Positions 7,319-14,324 of a stretch of DNA of 14,628 nucleotides are shown in pieces. Origin of the DNA: Planctomycetaceae bacterium (lineage in GTDB: Bacteria > Planctomycetota > Planctomycetia > Pirellulales > Thermoguttaceae); NCBI GenBank assembly GCA_009776995.1, contig WRMR01000055.1, positions 1 to 14,628 on the forward strand. The letters are read 5' to 3'. The stretch's first letter is position 1. Each line of letters opens with the position of its first letter. Under the pieces are notes generated by a model that saw only the letters and a program-made list of their open reading frames with translations, made no database searches and was not told the origin of the DNA. Position numbers and translations under genes: made by a program.

Positions 7319-7650
7319 ACTCGGAGGGTTTGGTAAAACTTTGCGTGTAAGGCAAGTGTCGTGACAAAAAGGTTTTCTTTTGTTTTTTTTTCATGGGTGG
7401 CTTAACCTGTTTTTTTGGAATACGTGTTGTGGCAAAATGCGTCAACTCTGCAAATGGCTTGAATAATTGCAACTGAACAGAATGCCAGTATTTGCATGGC
7501 CATTCGGGAAGCATTATTGTCATTCATGATTTTTGACAGCCAAGTCGATAGCAAACCTTATTCATCGAGAGTGGACACGTTTGTTTCCCGGTCAAGATAC
7601 GCAAAATCTTGAATGTTTTTTACAAAAAATTTTTATTCGGTATTATATTC

Positions 7651-9606
7651 GTGACACTCCTCGGTACGGACATCGAACAAGGCATTCGTGAGGCAATTGT
7701 GGGAACTCTGGGACCCATGCGCTGCGAAATGTGGTTGGGAAAAGAAACCAGGATTGATATTCTGGAAACCTGTGTCCAAATCCATGCAGTCAACTCTTTT
7801 GCCGCAGACTGGGTTGGCAAAAGCTATCTGTCGGCGATTCAAAACCAATGCCGATCTTTTCTTGCGAACGGTCAACACATTGTCGTCGTTTCGCGGGAAC
7901 CCAACGGTTTATCCAAAGATCATCCGACGGAATGGGATCATCGAACAACGAAAATGCCGCACGAAACGCCCGCAACCCAACCCCGGTTTGACCCAAAATT
8001 ATTGACGCAAAAACGCAATAATTCTTGTGGGACACAACGATTTTCCGGCGTTCCTGACTCAATGTCAACCAAGCAGGTTACCTGTAGTTTCCTGGAAGAC
8101 TCAACAACTGTGACAAGTCACGCCGCCTGCGAAAAGAGAGTGGAATTACCGATTTCTTCGTCGGGAAAAGGCAAAAAAAAATCAGAAGTCTCCCATACTG
8201 CGGCAGTTTCGACACCAAAATCTGTTGATGAGAAAAATCTTCCGCCAACGGCTAACAGGCAACCGGTGCAACAACGGAAAAATCGTGCCAAATCAACGAC
8301 AACAACCTGCCAACGATTGACGCCACAGGAACTGAACGGACAAATCGTTTCCCAGGGCAAAGCCAAATTGGCCGACATGACCTCACTCACCGAATCACGG
8401 TCAACCGCAACACAATCATGCCGGAATACGCCATCCGGCATTTCCAACGCGGCGCAGAAGGTTTCGGGCGAGAGAGTCCCGCCCGCGCTGAAACGCGATG
8501 AGGCCAATCGCAACGTCGTTGTTGTTTCCGGCGGCACTCAAGGCCGGACGAAGGCAACTCCCAACAACGCGCCGGCATGGGACAGCTTTGTCGTCGGGCC
8601 GTCAAACCGCCTGGCAGTCCGGGCTGCTGAACTGGCCATCCATCATGCGGGACAAATCAGTCCGATTTACATTCATGGCCCCACCAGTGTTGGCAAAACG
8701 CATTTGCTGGAAATGATCAAATCCGGTGTTCGCCGCAACCCCCAGACCAGGCCGCTCGTGATGATGACCGCCGAGCAGTTTACCTCGTCGTTTATCAGTG
8801 ATGTTGTGATCTCGAAACAGGGAACGCCGCTGTTCCGCAACAAGTTTCGTGATATTTCGGCTTTGTTGATCGATGATATCCAATTTTTTGCCGGAAAGGA
8901 ATCGACGCAAACCGAGTTCCTGCGCACAATGGACCAACTCAAATCGCAAGGCGTGCAAATCGTACTCACGGGCGACCGTCCGCTGAACAGTTTGGCCGAC
9001 CTGCTCAAACCGGAAATCATCGCGCGGCTCGAAGCCGGGATGGACTGCGAAATCAAACCCGCCGACCATGGGATGCTGCTTGCCATTTTCAAACAAATGG
9101 CTGTTTCGCGAAACCTTACGTTATCCGATGAGGTGTGCGAATACGTCGTTTCGCATCTGACGACACACGCCCGGCAGTTGTCCGGCGCGATCAACCGACT
9201 GCACGCAACCCTGCTCACGACCCATCGACCGATCACGCGAGAGACGGTCGAAACGATTCTTGAAGACGTTATCCGCAACAATCGCCGTCCCGTGCGGTTG
9301 CAGGACATCGAGAAAGCGGTTTGTGAGACGATGCAACTGAACGGTCAATTGTTACAATCAAAATCACGTGCGAAACAGGTGACACAACCCCGCATGTTGG
9401 CCATGTGGCTTGCCCGCAAATATACGCGGTCGGCACTGTCAGAAATCGGCAAATACTTTGGCAACCGCAGCCACAGCACGGTCGTCGCCGCGCAAAAAAA
9501 AGTCGATCAGTGGCTCCGGGAATCACCCGACTTTGGCCTGGCCGACTCACCGCTGACCCTTGCCGAAGCTGTTCGAAAAGTCGAACGACGGCTGCAAGCA
9601 CATTAA
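7651..9606 (+). CDS. dnaA: Chromosomal replication initiator DnaA, with extra-long linker
   Basis: DnaA binds origin boxes and opens the origin in an ATP-controlled way. Domain I (about 8-85) has the CEMWLG...FAADWVGKSYLSAI pattern. Residues about 95-310 are a Ser/Thr/Gln/Lys-rich, low-complexity linker (domain II), far longer than usual. The AAA+ domain has Walker A GPTSVGKT at 343-350, Walker B LLIDDIQFF with Asp408-Asp409, an arginine-finger-like IIARLEAG and sensor II HARQLSGAINRL. Domain IV has PRMLAMWLARKYT and FGNRSHSTV (603-611), the DnaA signature with RSHST in place of the common RDHTT. Length is 651 residues against about 450 in most bacteria. Start: GTG at 7651 is preferred because the in-frame TTG at 7609 would only add a hydrophobic AT-rich stretch (NVFYKKFLFGIIF) unlike any DnaA N-terminus; neither has a good ribosome site. 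dnaN does not follow. Confidence 0.93.
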   Translation: MTLLGTDIEQGIREAIVGTLGPMRCEMWLGKETRIDILETCVQIHAVNSFAADWVGKSYLSAIQNQCRSFLANGQHIVVVSREPNGLSKDHPTEWDHRTTKMPHETPATQPRFDPKLLTQKRNNSCGTQRFSGVPDSMSTKQVTCSFLEDSTTVTSHAACEKRVELPISSSGKGKKKSEVSHTAAVSTPKSVDEKNLPPTANRQPVQQRKNRAKSTTTTCQRLTPQELNGQIVSQGKAKLADMTSLTESRSTATQSCRNTPSGISNAAQKVSGERVPPALKRDEANRNVVVVSGGTQGRTKATPNNAPAWDSFVVGPSNRLAVRAAELAIHHAGQISPIYIHGPTSVGKTHLLEMIKSGVRRNPQTRPLVMMTAEQFTSSFISDVVISKQGTPLFRNKFRDISALLIDDIQFFAGKESTQTEFLRTMDQLKSQGVQIVLTGDRPLNSLADLLKPEIIARLEAGMDCEIKPADHGMLLAIFKQMAVSRNLTLSDEVCEYVVSHLTTHARQLSGAINRLHATLLTTHRPITRETVETILEDVIRNNRRPVRLQDIEKAVCETMQLNGQLLQSKSRAKQVTQPRMLAMWLARKYTRSALSEIGKYFGNRSHSTVVAAQKKVDQWLRESPDFGLADSPLTLAEAVRKVERRLQAH

Positions 9607-9631
9607 GAAAGAACCGGGAAGAAATCCGAGT

Positions 9632-9649
9632 CGCAATCATAAGATTGCG
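9632..9649. repeat. Stem-loop repeat, family C, copy 2
   Basis: CGCAATC, loop ATAA, GATTGCG: a 7-bp perfect stem 25 bp after the dnaA stop. It matches the copies at 4023-4052 and 12351-12386. From here to 9878 no gene is supported; one 32-codon frame at 9755-9853 was considered and rejected. Confidence 0.7.
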
Positions 9650-9878
9650 AGTTGTACTATACTGTCCCGCGCCAATGATGTGGTATGGATCGCGAATACA
9701 TGCGTGGAAAAGTGGAATGATGTGGCGGTTTCCCAGTGATGTAAACATCGCGACATGAGCTGGACCGAATCCGGTGTCCCCGCCATCGCAACTTACGCCG
9801 AAAATGCCAAACAAAAATCAAATCTCCTGCCTGCATGGCACGCCCGTTCCTGAACATTTGGAAATTTCTCGAAATCGT

Positions 9879-9905
9879 CCCCCGCGTTTTCTTCGGGGGT
9901 GTTTT
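9879..9905 (+). terminator. Candidate rho-independent terminator
   Basis: CCCCCG at 9879-9884 pairs with CGGGGG at 9894-9899, loop of 9 nt, followed by TGTTTT. It separates dnaA from the tRNA transcription unit. The stem is short and the T-run weak. Confidence 0.45.
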
Positions 9906-9929
9906 CCAGGATGGAATTTCTGCTATAAT
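9902..9929 (+). promoter_or_regulatory. tRNA promoter with extended -10
   Basis: A perfect TATAAT at 9924-9929 is preceded by TG one base upstream (TGCTATAAT), an extended -10. A weak -35 (TTTTCC, 9902-9907) lies 16 bp before. The -10 ends 12 bp before the tRNA. Confidence 0.65.
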
Positions 9930-9941
9930 TGTCGTGAGTAT

Positions 9942-10015
9942 GGCGGTTTAGCTCAGTTGGTTAGAGCAGCGGAATCATAATCCGCGTGTCCGGGGTTCGA
10001 GTCCCTGAACCGCTA
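9942..10015 (+). tRNA. tRNA with CAT anticodon, most likely elongator tRNA-Met
   Basis: A complete 74-nt cloverleaf. The acceptor stem GGCGGTT pairs with AACCGCT (one G-T at the first pair). The D arm is GCTC...GAGC, the anticodon stem GCGGA/TCCGC with loop ATCATAA places CAT at the anticodon, and the T arm is CGGGG TTCGAGT CCCTG. The discriminator A is at 10015, and CCA is not encoded. The G-T first pair is not the mismatch typical of initiator tRNA. An Ile tRNA read through lysidine modification of CAT cannot be excluded by sequence alone. Confidence 0.93.
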
Positions 10016-10118
10016 TTTTGGGGTTCGCAGGAAATGGTCGTAGATTGCAAAACACCGCAATTTACGGCATTTTTGTTTTTCGATTCATTTATCTGCATGC
10101 CATTTCCGGCGTGTGCAG

Positions 10119-10646
10119 CTACCGATTCTGCAGTGCGTTTTTCTGTGCTACGCAATGGTTCAAAGGATTTACGTTTTCCACCCGGATACCAATGCTATTG
10201 TTTTCTGTCGCTTTTGCAAAATGGGTCTCTGTAACTTGCCTATAATGTGTATTCGCAATTTGTTCCGTATGCCCCAACCACCCCGCACAAACTTTGGACG
10301 GAAAAATGTCTTGCAATTCTGTAGCGCAACTGGCACACATATTGTGAAAAGGTTTCTTCCAAAGGACGATGCAGGCACATGCGGCCAATTTCTTAATCCA
10401 AGAACCCATTGATTTTTTATCGCTGATTTATGGAAAAATTCTGTCTTCATTTTCGATAGTATTTTCAAAAAACGCTTCGTCAAAATACTTCCGTAGTGGC
10501 AAGTTTGGCAAATCAAAAATCGGGACAAAGCGTTTGGCCTTCCCCTTCCGCTCTGTTTTTGGGGAGTGGACAATGAACCGTCCGGTTTCCCAGTTGACCT
10601 CACTCCACCGCAATCCGACCATTTCGGACGGAATACCTATTGAAGC
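10119..10646 (-). pseudogene. Decayed tyrosine recombinase (phage-type integrase), C-terminal half
   Basis: Minus-strand remains of a tyrosine integrase catalytic domain, all in one frame. The upstream end reads GIPSEMVGLRWSEVNWETG, then VHSPKTE and RFVPIF as in planctomycete-type integrases. An in-frame TAA at 10428-10430 interrupts it. It resumes with WKKPFHNMCASCATELQDIF and ANTHYRQVTETHF, the end of the catalytic domain with the active-site Tyr kept. The Arg expected in the HxxR motif is Cys (HNMC), and the next Arg (SR) is also Cys; both codons (TGT, TGC) fit C-to-T decay from CGT and CGC. The box I Arg position appears to be Gly. The N-terminal core-binding half is absent. The gene ends about 100 bp from the 3' end of the tRNA, the usual place for an integrase of an element inserted in a tRNA gene. 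It is certainly non-functional as it stands. Confidence 0.8.
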
Positions 10647-10762
10647 GTCAAGCCTAAAAGTTGATGTTGACTGAGTTTACAAACATTCTGGACTTTGTTA
10701 ATTAAAGTACTGGAAAACTAAAATTATTACCTTTTTGATCAACATCAAGTTTTAGCATTGAC
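10647..10762. repeat. 116-bp element bounded by 24-bp inverted repeats
   Basis: Bases 10647-10670 and 10739-10762 are inverted copies of each other over 24 bp with three mismatches (shared core TTGATGTTGA and its complement). The 68 bp between them are very AT-rich and non-coding. The left arm begins exactly where the recognisable integrase relic stops. No target duplication is seen. Confidence 0.6.
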
Positions 10763-10774
10763 AGACCACTAGGG

Positions 10775-10797
10775 AAAACCCCCGGCTTTGCCGGGGG
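10775..10797 (-). terminator. Rho-independent terminator of the oxidoreductase gene
   Basis: On the minus strand CCCCCGGC, loop AAA, GCCGGGGG is followed by TTTT. The 8-bp G/C stem lies about 70 bp beyond the stop codon of the minus-strand oxidoreductase. On the plus strand the 3' side is ATAATT, so it works best for the minus strand. Confidence 0.8.
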
Positions 10798-10864
10798 ATA
10801 ATTACTCATAACAAATGGCAATCATCAAATCCTAATCATCTTGAAAATCTTATGAAAGTCCCGG

Positions 10865-12247
10865 TTAAAATGCAATACTTTCTCCGGGTATGATGTAGGG
10901 ATATTTGCCTTCGGCATCGCGTTGGACGGGGGCTTTGCTTTCGAATGTCAGCGTGTCAATGTCGGGACACAATGTCAGTTCGGAGTTGACAACCTGATCC
11001 CAAGTGACAATTTGCCCCGAGTTCAACGCCGCACGACCAAGCAGTGAGGCGAAGTTGGCCTCGGCGGCGCGGTGACCTTCGTTGTACGGCTTGTCGTTGC
11101 AAATCGCGTCGAAGAACAGGTCCATTTCCACCTGATAGGGATTCGGTTCCGTTCCGGGAAACGCCCAAGTCAGGCTCTCGCTGCGCATCGTGTTGTCGGA
11201 GTACAGCCGCGTTTTCGCCTGGCCGAGATTGTCCATCAACACTGCCGAGCCTTTTGTGCCATGTGCGAAATCGCTGTACATGTCGAAACAATTGTTACAA
11301 TACCGTCCGTGTGAGGTCAAGTGTGTGCCGTCGGCAAAGGTATATTCGTGATAATAGGTGTCATACGCCTGACCCTGCAACGGTCTGCTCCGACCGCCCA
11401 TCGCGATACAGGAAACCGGCCAGGCACCCTTGGTCCAGCAGGCAACGTCGATGTTGTGGATGCAATAGTCGATGAAAATGTTGCCGCCCGCCCAGTCAAA
11501 GCCGTGGAAATGCCGCACCTGATATTCGATGTCATTTTCGTCCGGTCGCGGCGGTGCAGGCAGGTAATAAGGGCCGTGCATACGGAAACCGCGCAGGTGG
11601 ATCAGGTCGCCGATGGCCCCGTCGTGAATACGAGCAATGGCCTCTTGCCTCGCTTTGCAATGACGCCACATAAGACCACAGGCAATTTTGACGTTCGTTT
11701 CATCGGCCAGTTTTGCCGCCGCCTGGATGCGTCGCGTACCGGGCGAATCGGTGGCGAAAGGTTTTTCCATGAAAACGTGAACGCCTTTTTTGACGGCGTA
11801 TTCCACATGTGTCGGACGGAAACCGGGACAGGTGCCTAACAGGACGGCATCGCCCTTGTCGAGACAGTCGATGGCTTTTTTGAAGCCGTCAAATCCGGTG
11901 AAACGTCGTTCCTTGGGGAGATCGACACGGCCGGGCGAATTCGCGAACTGTGCCGCCAGAGCTTCGGCACTGGGTGTCATGCGATCATCGAACACATCGG
12001 AAATGGCCACGAGCGAAAGCGGGGCTTTGGTCGAAAGGGCGTTGACGGCCGCACCGCGACCACGACCACCGGCACCGACCAGCGCAACTTTGATCGTGCT
12101 GTTTTCCGCAGCATGAACCCGTAGCGGCGACAATGCCGCTCCTGTGGCCAAACCGGCAACAAGGCCGGAAGTTTTCAAAAAATTCCGACGCGTTGTCGGT
12201 GACGAAGTGAATGATGGATGTGATGTTTGGGAAATGAAATCGGACAT
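10865..12247 (-). CDS. Gfo/Idh/MocA-family oxidoreductase with Tat signal
   Basis: 460 residues. NAD(P)-dependent sugar or polyol dehydrogenase family; many planctomycete members are exported. The twin-arginine signal TTRRNFLKTSGLVAGLATG (18-36, RR at 20-21) points to folded export with its cofactor. The Rossmann motif VALVGAGGRGRG spans 54-65, the family EKP motif is at 161-163 with Lys162 as likely catalytic residue, and DYCIHNID at 260-267 supplies Asp260 and His264. The start at 12245-12247 is chosen over an in-frame ATG at 12301 because GGAGG lies 7 nt before it and the Tat signal then has normal length. It is a lone minus-strand gene with its own terminator at 10775. The substrate is unknown; glucose-fructose oxidoreductase-like, inositol dehydrogenase-like or keto-sugar-forming activity are all possible. 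A link to the DUF1080 glycosidase through 3-keto sugars is only a guess. Confidence 0.9.
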   Translation of the reverse strand: MSDFISQTSHPSFTSSPTTRRNFLKTSGLVAGLATGAALSPLRVHAAENSTIKVALVGAGGRGRGAAVNALSTKAPLSLVAISDVFDDRMTPSAEALAAQFANSPGRVDLPKERRFTGFDGFKKAIDCLDKGDAVLLGTCPGFRPTHVEYAVKKGVHVFMEKPFATDSPGTRRIQAAAKLADETNVKIACGLMWRHCKARQEAIARIHDGAIGDLIHLRGFRMHGPYYLPAPPRPDENDIEYQVRHFHGFDWAGGNIFIDYCIHNIDVACWTKGAWPVSCIAMGGRSRPLQGQAYDTYYHEYTFADGTHLTSHGRYCNNCFDMYSDFAHGTKGSAVLMDNLGQAKTRLYSDNTMRSESLTWAFPGTEPNPYQVEMDLFFDAICNDKPYNEGHRAAEANFASLLGRAALNSGQIVTWDQVVNSELTLCPDIDTLTFESKAPVQRDAEGKYPYIIPGESIAF

Positions 12248-12254
12248 GATTCTG

Positions 12255-12259
12255 CCTCC
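12255..12259 (-). promoter_or_regulatory. Shine-Dalgarno deciding the oxidoreductase start
   Basis: GGAGG on the minus strand, 7 nt before the ATG at 12245-12247. It is the strongest ribosome site in the window and argues against the upstream in-frame ATG at 12299-12301. Confidence 0.8.
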
Positions 12260-12350
12260 GGGTTGTGATGGGGGTGATGGGGTCAAGGAATGTTTTCTCA
12301 ATTATACCGCAAACCAGGAGCAGAGGAAAGAAACAGAGCCGAAATTTTAT

Positions 12351-12386
12351 GATTGCGACATTGTTACGCAATCTTGCGATTGCGAC
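12351..12386. repeat. Stem-loop repeat, family C, copy 3
   Basis: CGCAATC (12367-12373), loop TTGC, GATTGCG (12378-12384). GATTGCGAC occurs twice directly (12351-12359 and 12378-12386). Read on the minus strand the element begins AGTCGCAATC like the copy at 9630. It lies upstream of the oxidoreductase. From 12387 to 12571 nothing else is recognised except a weak promoter. Confidence 0.7.
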
Positions 12387-12491
12387 TCCCGGGTTGGGGG
12401 GGATATGGCAAGGCTTTTAGCAAAAAATGCCAAATATCAGCAGGTCACCTCTGAAAATCTCCTGCATTCCCTTGTGTTTTTATTTTTTCCT

Positions 12492-12520
12492 CTCGACAAA
12501 CTGCTCAATGTCGTTAAAAT
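12492..12520 (+). promoter_or_regulatory. Candidate promoter in front of the transposase relic
   Basis: TCGACA (12492-12497), a 17-bp spacer and TAAAAT (12515-12520), each one base off consensus. It may be the old promoter of the insertion sequence. Confidence 0.35.
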
Positions 12521-12571
12521 ATTTTTCGTGTGATGTGACGCTCTTCAGCACCATCCTTTCGTCAGACGATC

Positions 12572-13041
12572 ATGGCCAAAATCAAAGGACAATTCGGATT
12601 CTTCGATCTCGAAACGCAACTCGGCAAAATTTACGAGATCAGCAATTTTCTTCCCCAGCTCAACACGCTCGTCGATGGGGAAATTTTTCGTGAGTAACTC
12701 AACAAGGTTCGCGAAAAAGAACGCAAGTCCAACGCCGGTCGGGCTGGCCTTTGACGCACTTTGGTTTCAAAGATCACGTTGTGGCGGACGGGGAATTCAA
12801 GCTTATTCGGGGTTATGGCATGACCGGCGCGGCGACGCATGACAATGTGACGTACCTGGACACGATGCCGGAAGAGCCTGCCTGGCCGGGTCAGGAAGCA
12901 TTCGCGGAATCGGTATATGCCGGCAAGGATTTCCTCCGGCGTGTTGTGTTGATCAATGACGTTTGTTTGAATCTTCCTGGCTTTCGCAGATTTCGTGAGT
13001 TCGCTCATAAACCCTCCATGAATGGGAAAATGAGCAGTTGA
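12572..13041 (+). pseudogene. IS5-type transposase remnant with internal deletion
   Basis: The ATG at 12572 opens a typical IS5-family N-terminus (DUF772-like): GFFDLETQLGKIYEISNFLP, then LVDGEIFR. An in-frame TAA follows, then LNKVREKERKSNAGR, which continues the same protein. A frame change around 12748 gives FDALWF, where the central catalytic part should begin. The sequence then jumps in a third frame (from about 12751) to the C-terminal catalytic part: THFGFKDHVVAD, LIRGYGMTGAATHDN, and a degraded FAESVYAGKDF. About half of a normal transposase is missing, including the first catalytic Asp region. Bounding inverted repeats were not found. This is a dead insertion-sequence relic between the oxidoreductase and the fabZ-like gene. 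Confidence 0.8.
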
Positions 13042-13123
13042 GCAAATCTTCAAGTATCAGCTTACACCAATTCAATAATTTCATGCGTTAGCCCTGCCTC
13101 ATCCCTCACCCCTGACACTACCA

Positions 13124-13612
13124 ATGACCGATCCACAACAAATCCTCGACGCGATACCGCACCGAGCCCCGTTCCTTTTTGTCGATGAAATCGTGCGTTG
13201 GGACGAGAACGGGATCGTCTGCAAAAAGACCTTTGACGGCCAAGAGTTTTTCTTTGCGGGGCATTATCCACACTATCCGCTCACGCCGGGCGTGATTCTG
13301 TGCGAAGCGGCGATGCAGGCGGGAGCGATTTTCCTGTCGAAATTTTTCAGGGAAACGCACGACGCTTCGGAAAGAATGACCGGGCGGTCACAGCGTGACC
13401 GCCGGAGTGTGCCGGTTGTTGGGCGGATGAACGACGTCAAGTTCCGCCAGATGGTTCGTCCCGGCGACGAAGTGTTGATGCAGGTCACGTTGACCGACCG
13501 GATGAAAGACGTGTTTTTCATGAAAGCCAAAGTGACCACCGACGGCCAAGTGGCCGTAACGTTTAATTTTGCCTGCAAGATGGTCGCAGAAGGGGTGAGT
13601 GGCCAGTTGTAA
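13124..13612 (+). CDS. fabZ: FabZ-like 3-hydroxyacyl-ACP dehydratase (hotdog fold)
   Basis: 162 residues of the FabA/FabZ hotdog dehydratase family, which remove water from 3-hydroxyacyl-ACP in fatty acid elongation in the cytoplasm. The start IPHRAPFLFVDEI (11-23) and AGHYPHYPLTPGVILCEAAMQAGA (45-68) match the family, with His47 and Glu61 as the catalytic pair. VVGRMNDVKFRQMVRPGDEV (98-117) is the second conserved block. FabZ is normally about 140-150 residues. The excess lies around residues 83-95 (ERMTGRSQRDRRS), which is encoded by a family B palindromic repeat at 13383-13403 lying in frame in the gene. The planctomycete genome probably has further FabZ/FabA homologues, so this copy may serve another acyl pathway. 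No Shine-Dalgarno is visible. It is not in an operon with other fatty-acid genes here. Confidence 0.87.
   Translation: MTDPQQILDAIPHRAPFLFVDEIVRWDENGIVCKKTFDGQEFFFAGHYPHYPLTPGVILCEAAMQAGAIFLSKFFRETHDASERMTGRSQRDRRSVPVVGRMNDVKFRQMVRPGDEVLMQVTLTDRMKDVFFMKAKVTTDGQVAVTFNFACKMVAEGVSGQL
13383..13403. repeat. Palindromic repeat, family B, inside fabZ-like gene
   Basis: GGCGGTCAC, loop AGC, GTGACCGCC: a 9-bp perfect stem coding for about GRSQRDRR (residues 87-94). It has the same loop and stem length as 5730-5750, with the innermost pair changed from G-C to C-G. Confidence 0.75.
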
Positions 13613-13617
13613 ATATG

Positions 13618-13634
13618 GAGTGCAGAGTGCAAAG
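13618..13634. repeat. Short TGCAGAGTGCA repeat, left copy
   Basis: GAGTGCAGAGTGCAAAG just after the fabZ stop is an 8-bp-period minisatellite. An inverted, longer relative lies at 14325-14355. Confidence 0.5.
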
Positions 13635-13639
13635 TGGCA

Positions 13640-13662
13640 GGGCGGTCACGCCAATACCGCCC
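13640..13662. repeat. Palindromic repeat, family B, degenerate copy
   Basis: GGGCGGT (13640-13646) pairs with ACCGCCC (13656-13662) around a 9-nt loop starting CACGCC. It shares GGGCGGTCAC with the copy in fabZ. It may also serve as a 3' hairpin of fabZ. Confidence 0.55.
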
Positions 13663-13737
13663 CTACTTTTCAACCATACACAACTTTTGAGGATAACTCA
13701 TCAAAATACTAGCTTGATTCCGTAATATCTCCTGCGA

Positions 13738-13780
13738 ACAAGGTATCAGATAATCTTTAGCGGTTATCTGAATACCTTGT
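13738..13780. promoter_or_regulatory. Long hairpin upstream of the membrane-protein gene
   Basis: ACAAGGTATCAGATAA (13738-13753) pairs with TTATCTGAATACCTTGT (13764-13780): 16 pairs with a single bulged base and a 10-nt loop. It ends 34 bp before the ATG at 13815, and T-rich sequence (TTTTAAATTTTT) follows. It could be an attenuator, a terminator of upstream reading, or a regulator site. Confidence 0.6.
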
Positions 13781-13814
13781 ACGCCTTTTAAATTTTTATC
13801 GAGGTTAAGATTCA

Positions 13815-14315
13815 ATGAAACGCTCAGATAAACGAATTGTAATAACTTTCCTTGTTTTTATGACAGTATGGCTGGTTTTTGCCATGATATATGATATTAA
13901 AAATGGAAATATCGTTGAAAGTGTTAGTTTTAAGGAACAAATTCAGAAACCACATACTTTACCAGGGTTTCTAGGAACTGAAATGCCTTTCTTAGAGCAA
14001 GCGATGCCATTTTATAATACAATATTTTACCTTCTTACATTTCTAAAATCTTTTACCGTTGTTCTTTTCCTTTACGGTACAATTACATGGATTATCTTGC
14101 CTGCTGCAACATATTACTCCGCAATATTCTTTTTAATGGGGAGCGACAAATTATTGGTTGAAGCTAGTAAAGTAGAAAATGACTTGTACCTCCGTAACAA
14201 AAAAATATTTTATGCAATACTATTTTTATTATCAGGAATTGTAATCGGGTACTATGGGACAGTTTATACAACTATGCCTCTTGTCGAAATCGTTATGTCA
14301 CAATCAGGTCGATGA
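13815..14315 (+). CDS. Unknown multi-pass membrane protein, AT-rich
   Basis: 166 residues, not recognised. Hydrophobic segments at about 8-27, 68-90, 91-109 and 131-153 suggest four membrane spans, with a hydrophilic stretch (30-65) between the first two and a charged loop DKLLVEASKVENDLYLRNKK (111-130). The N-terminus MKRSDKR is basic. GAGG at 13801-13804 lies 10 nt before the ATG and supports the start. Codon use is strongly AT-rich (ATA, AAT, TTA, TTT) compared with the GC-rich third positions of the fabZ-like gene, suggesting recent acquisition. It is preceded by the 13738-13780 hairpin and bracketed by inverted TGCAGAGTGCA repeats. No motif indicates a function. Confidence 0.7.
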   Translation: MKRSDKRIVITFLVFMTVWLVFAMIYDIKNGNIVESVSFKEQIQKPHTLPGFLGTEMPFLEQAMPFYNTIFYLLTFLKSFTVVLFLYGTITWIILPAATYYSAIFFLMGSDKLLVEASKVENDLYLRNKKIFYAILFLLSGIVIGYYGTVYTTMPLVEIVMSQSGR

Positions 14316-14324
14316 ATTTACTCA

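Larger units (their letters stand above)
6676..7650. other. Long AT-rich gene-free region upstream of dnaA, possible replication origin or dnaA control region
   Basis: About 975 bp lie between the divergent PfkB and dnaA genes with no credible reading frame. Sites close to the DnaA box TTATNCACA are TTATCCCCA at 7107-7115 (one mismatch), AAATCCACA at 6893-6901 (two mismatches) and, on the other strand, TGTGGATCG at 6955-6963 (two mismatches). T-rich and A-rich runs occur at 7155-7175 and 7370-7395. Location next to dnaA, divergent genes and AT-richness fit an origin, but no perfect box is present, so dnaA autoregulation alone is an equal possibility. Confidence 0.3.

Noticed and set aside
7024..7320. 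98-codon minus-strand frame upstream of dnaA
   Set aside because: Lies across the promoter and hairpin in AT-rich DNA and has no family features.
7609..7650. TTG at 7609 as the dnaA start
   Set aside because: It adds a hydrophobic stretch unlike DnaA N-termini; the GTG at 7651 puts domain I near the N-terminus as in relatives. Not fully excluded.
9755..9853. A 32-codon frame starting MSWTESGVPAIATYAE after dnaA
   Set aside because: Composition looks somewhat coding, but there is no ribosome site, no recognisable family and it is very short; possibly a gene fragment, not reported as a gene.
12248..12301. Upstream ATG for the oxidoreductase
   Set aside because: The GGAGG ribosome site and Tat signal position favour the ATG at 12245-12247.
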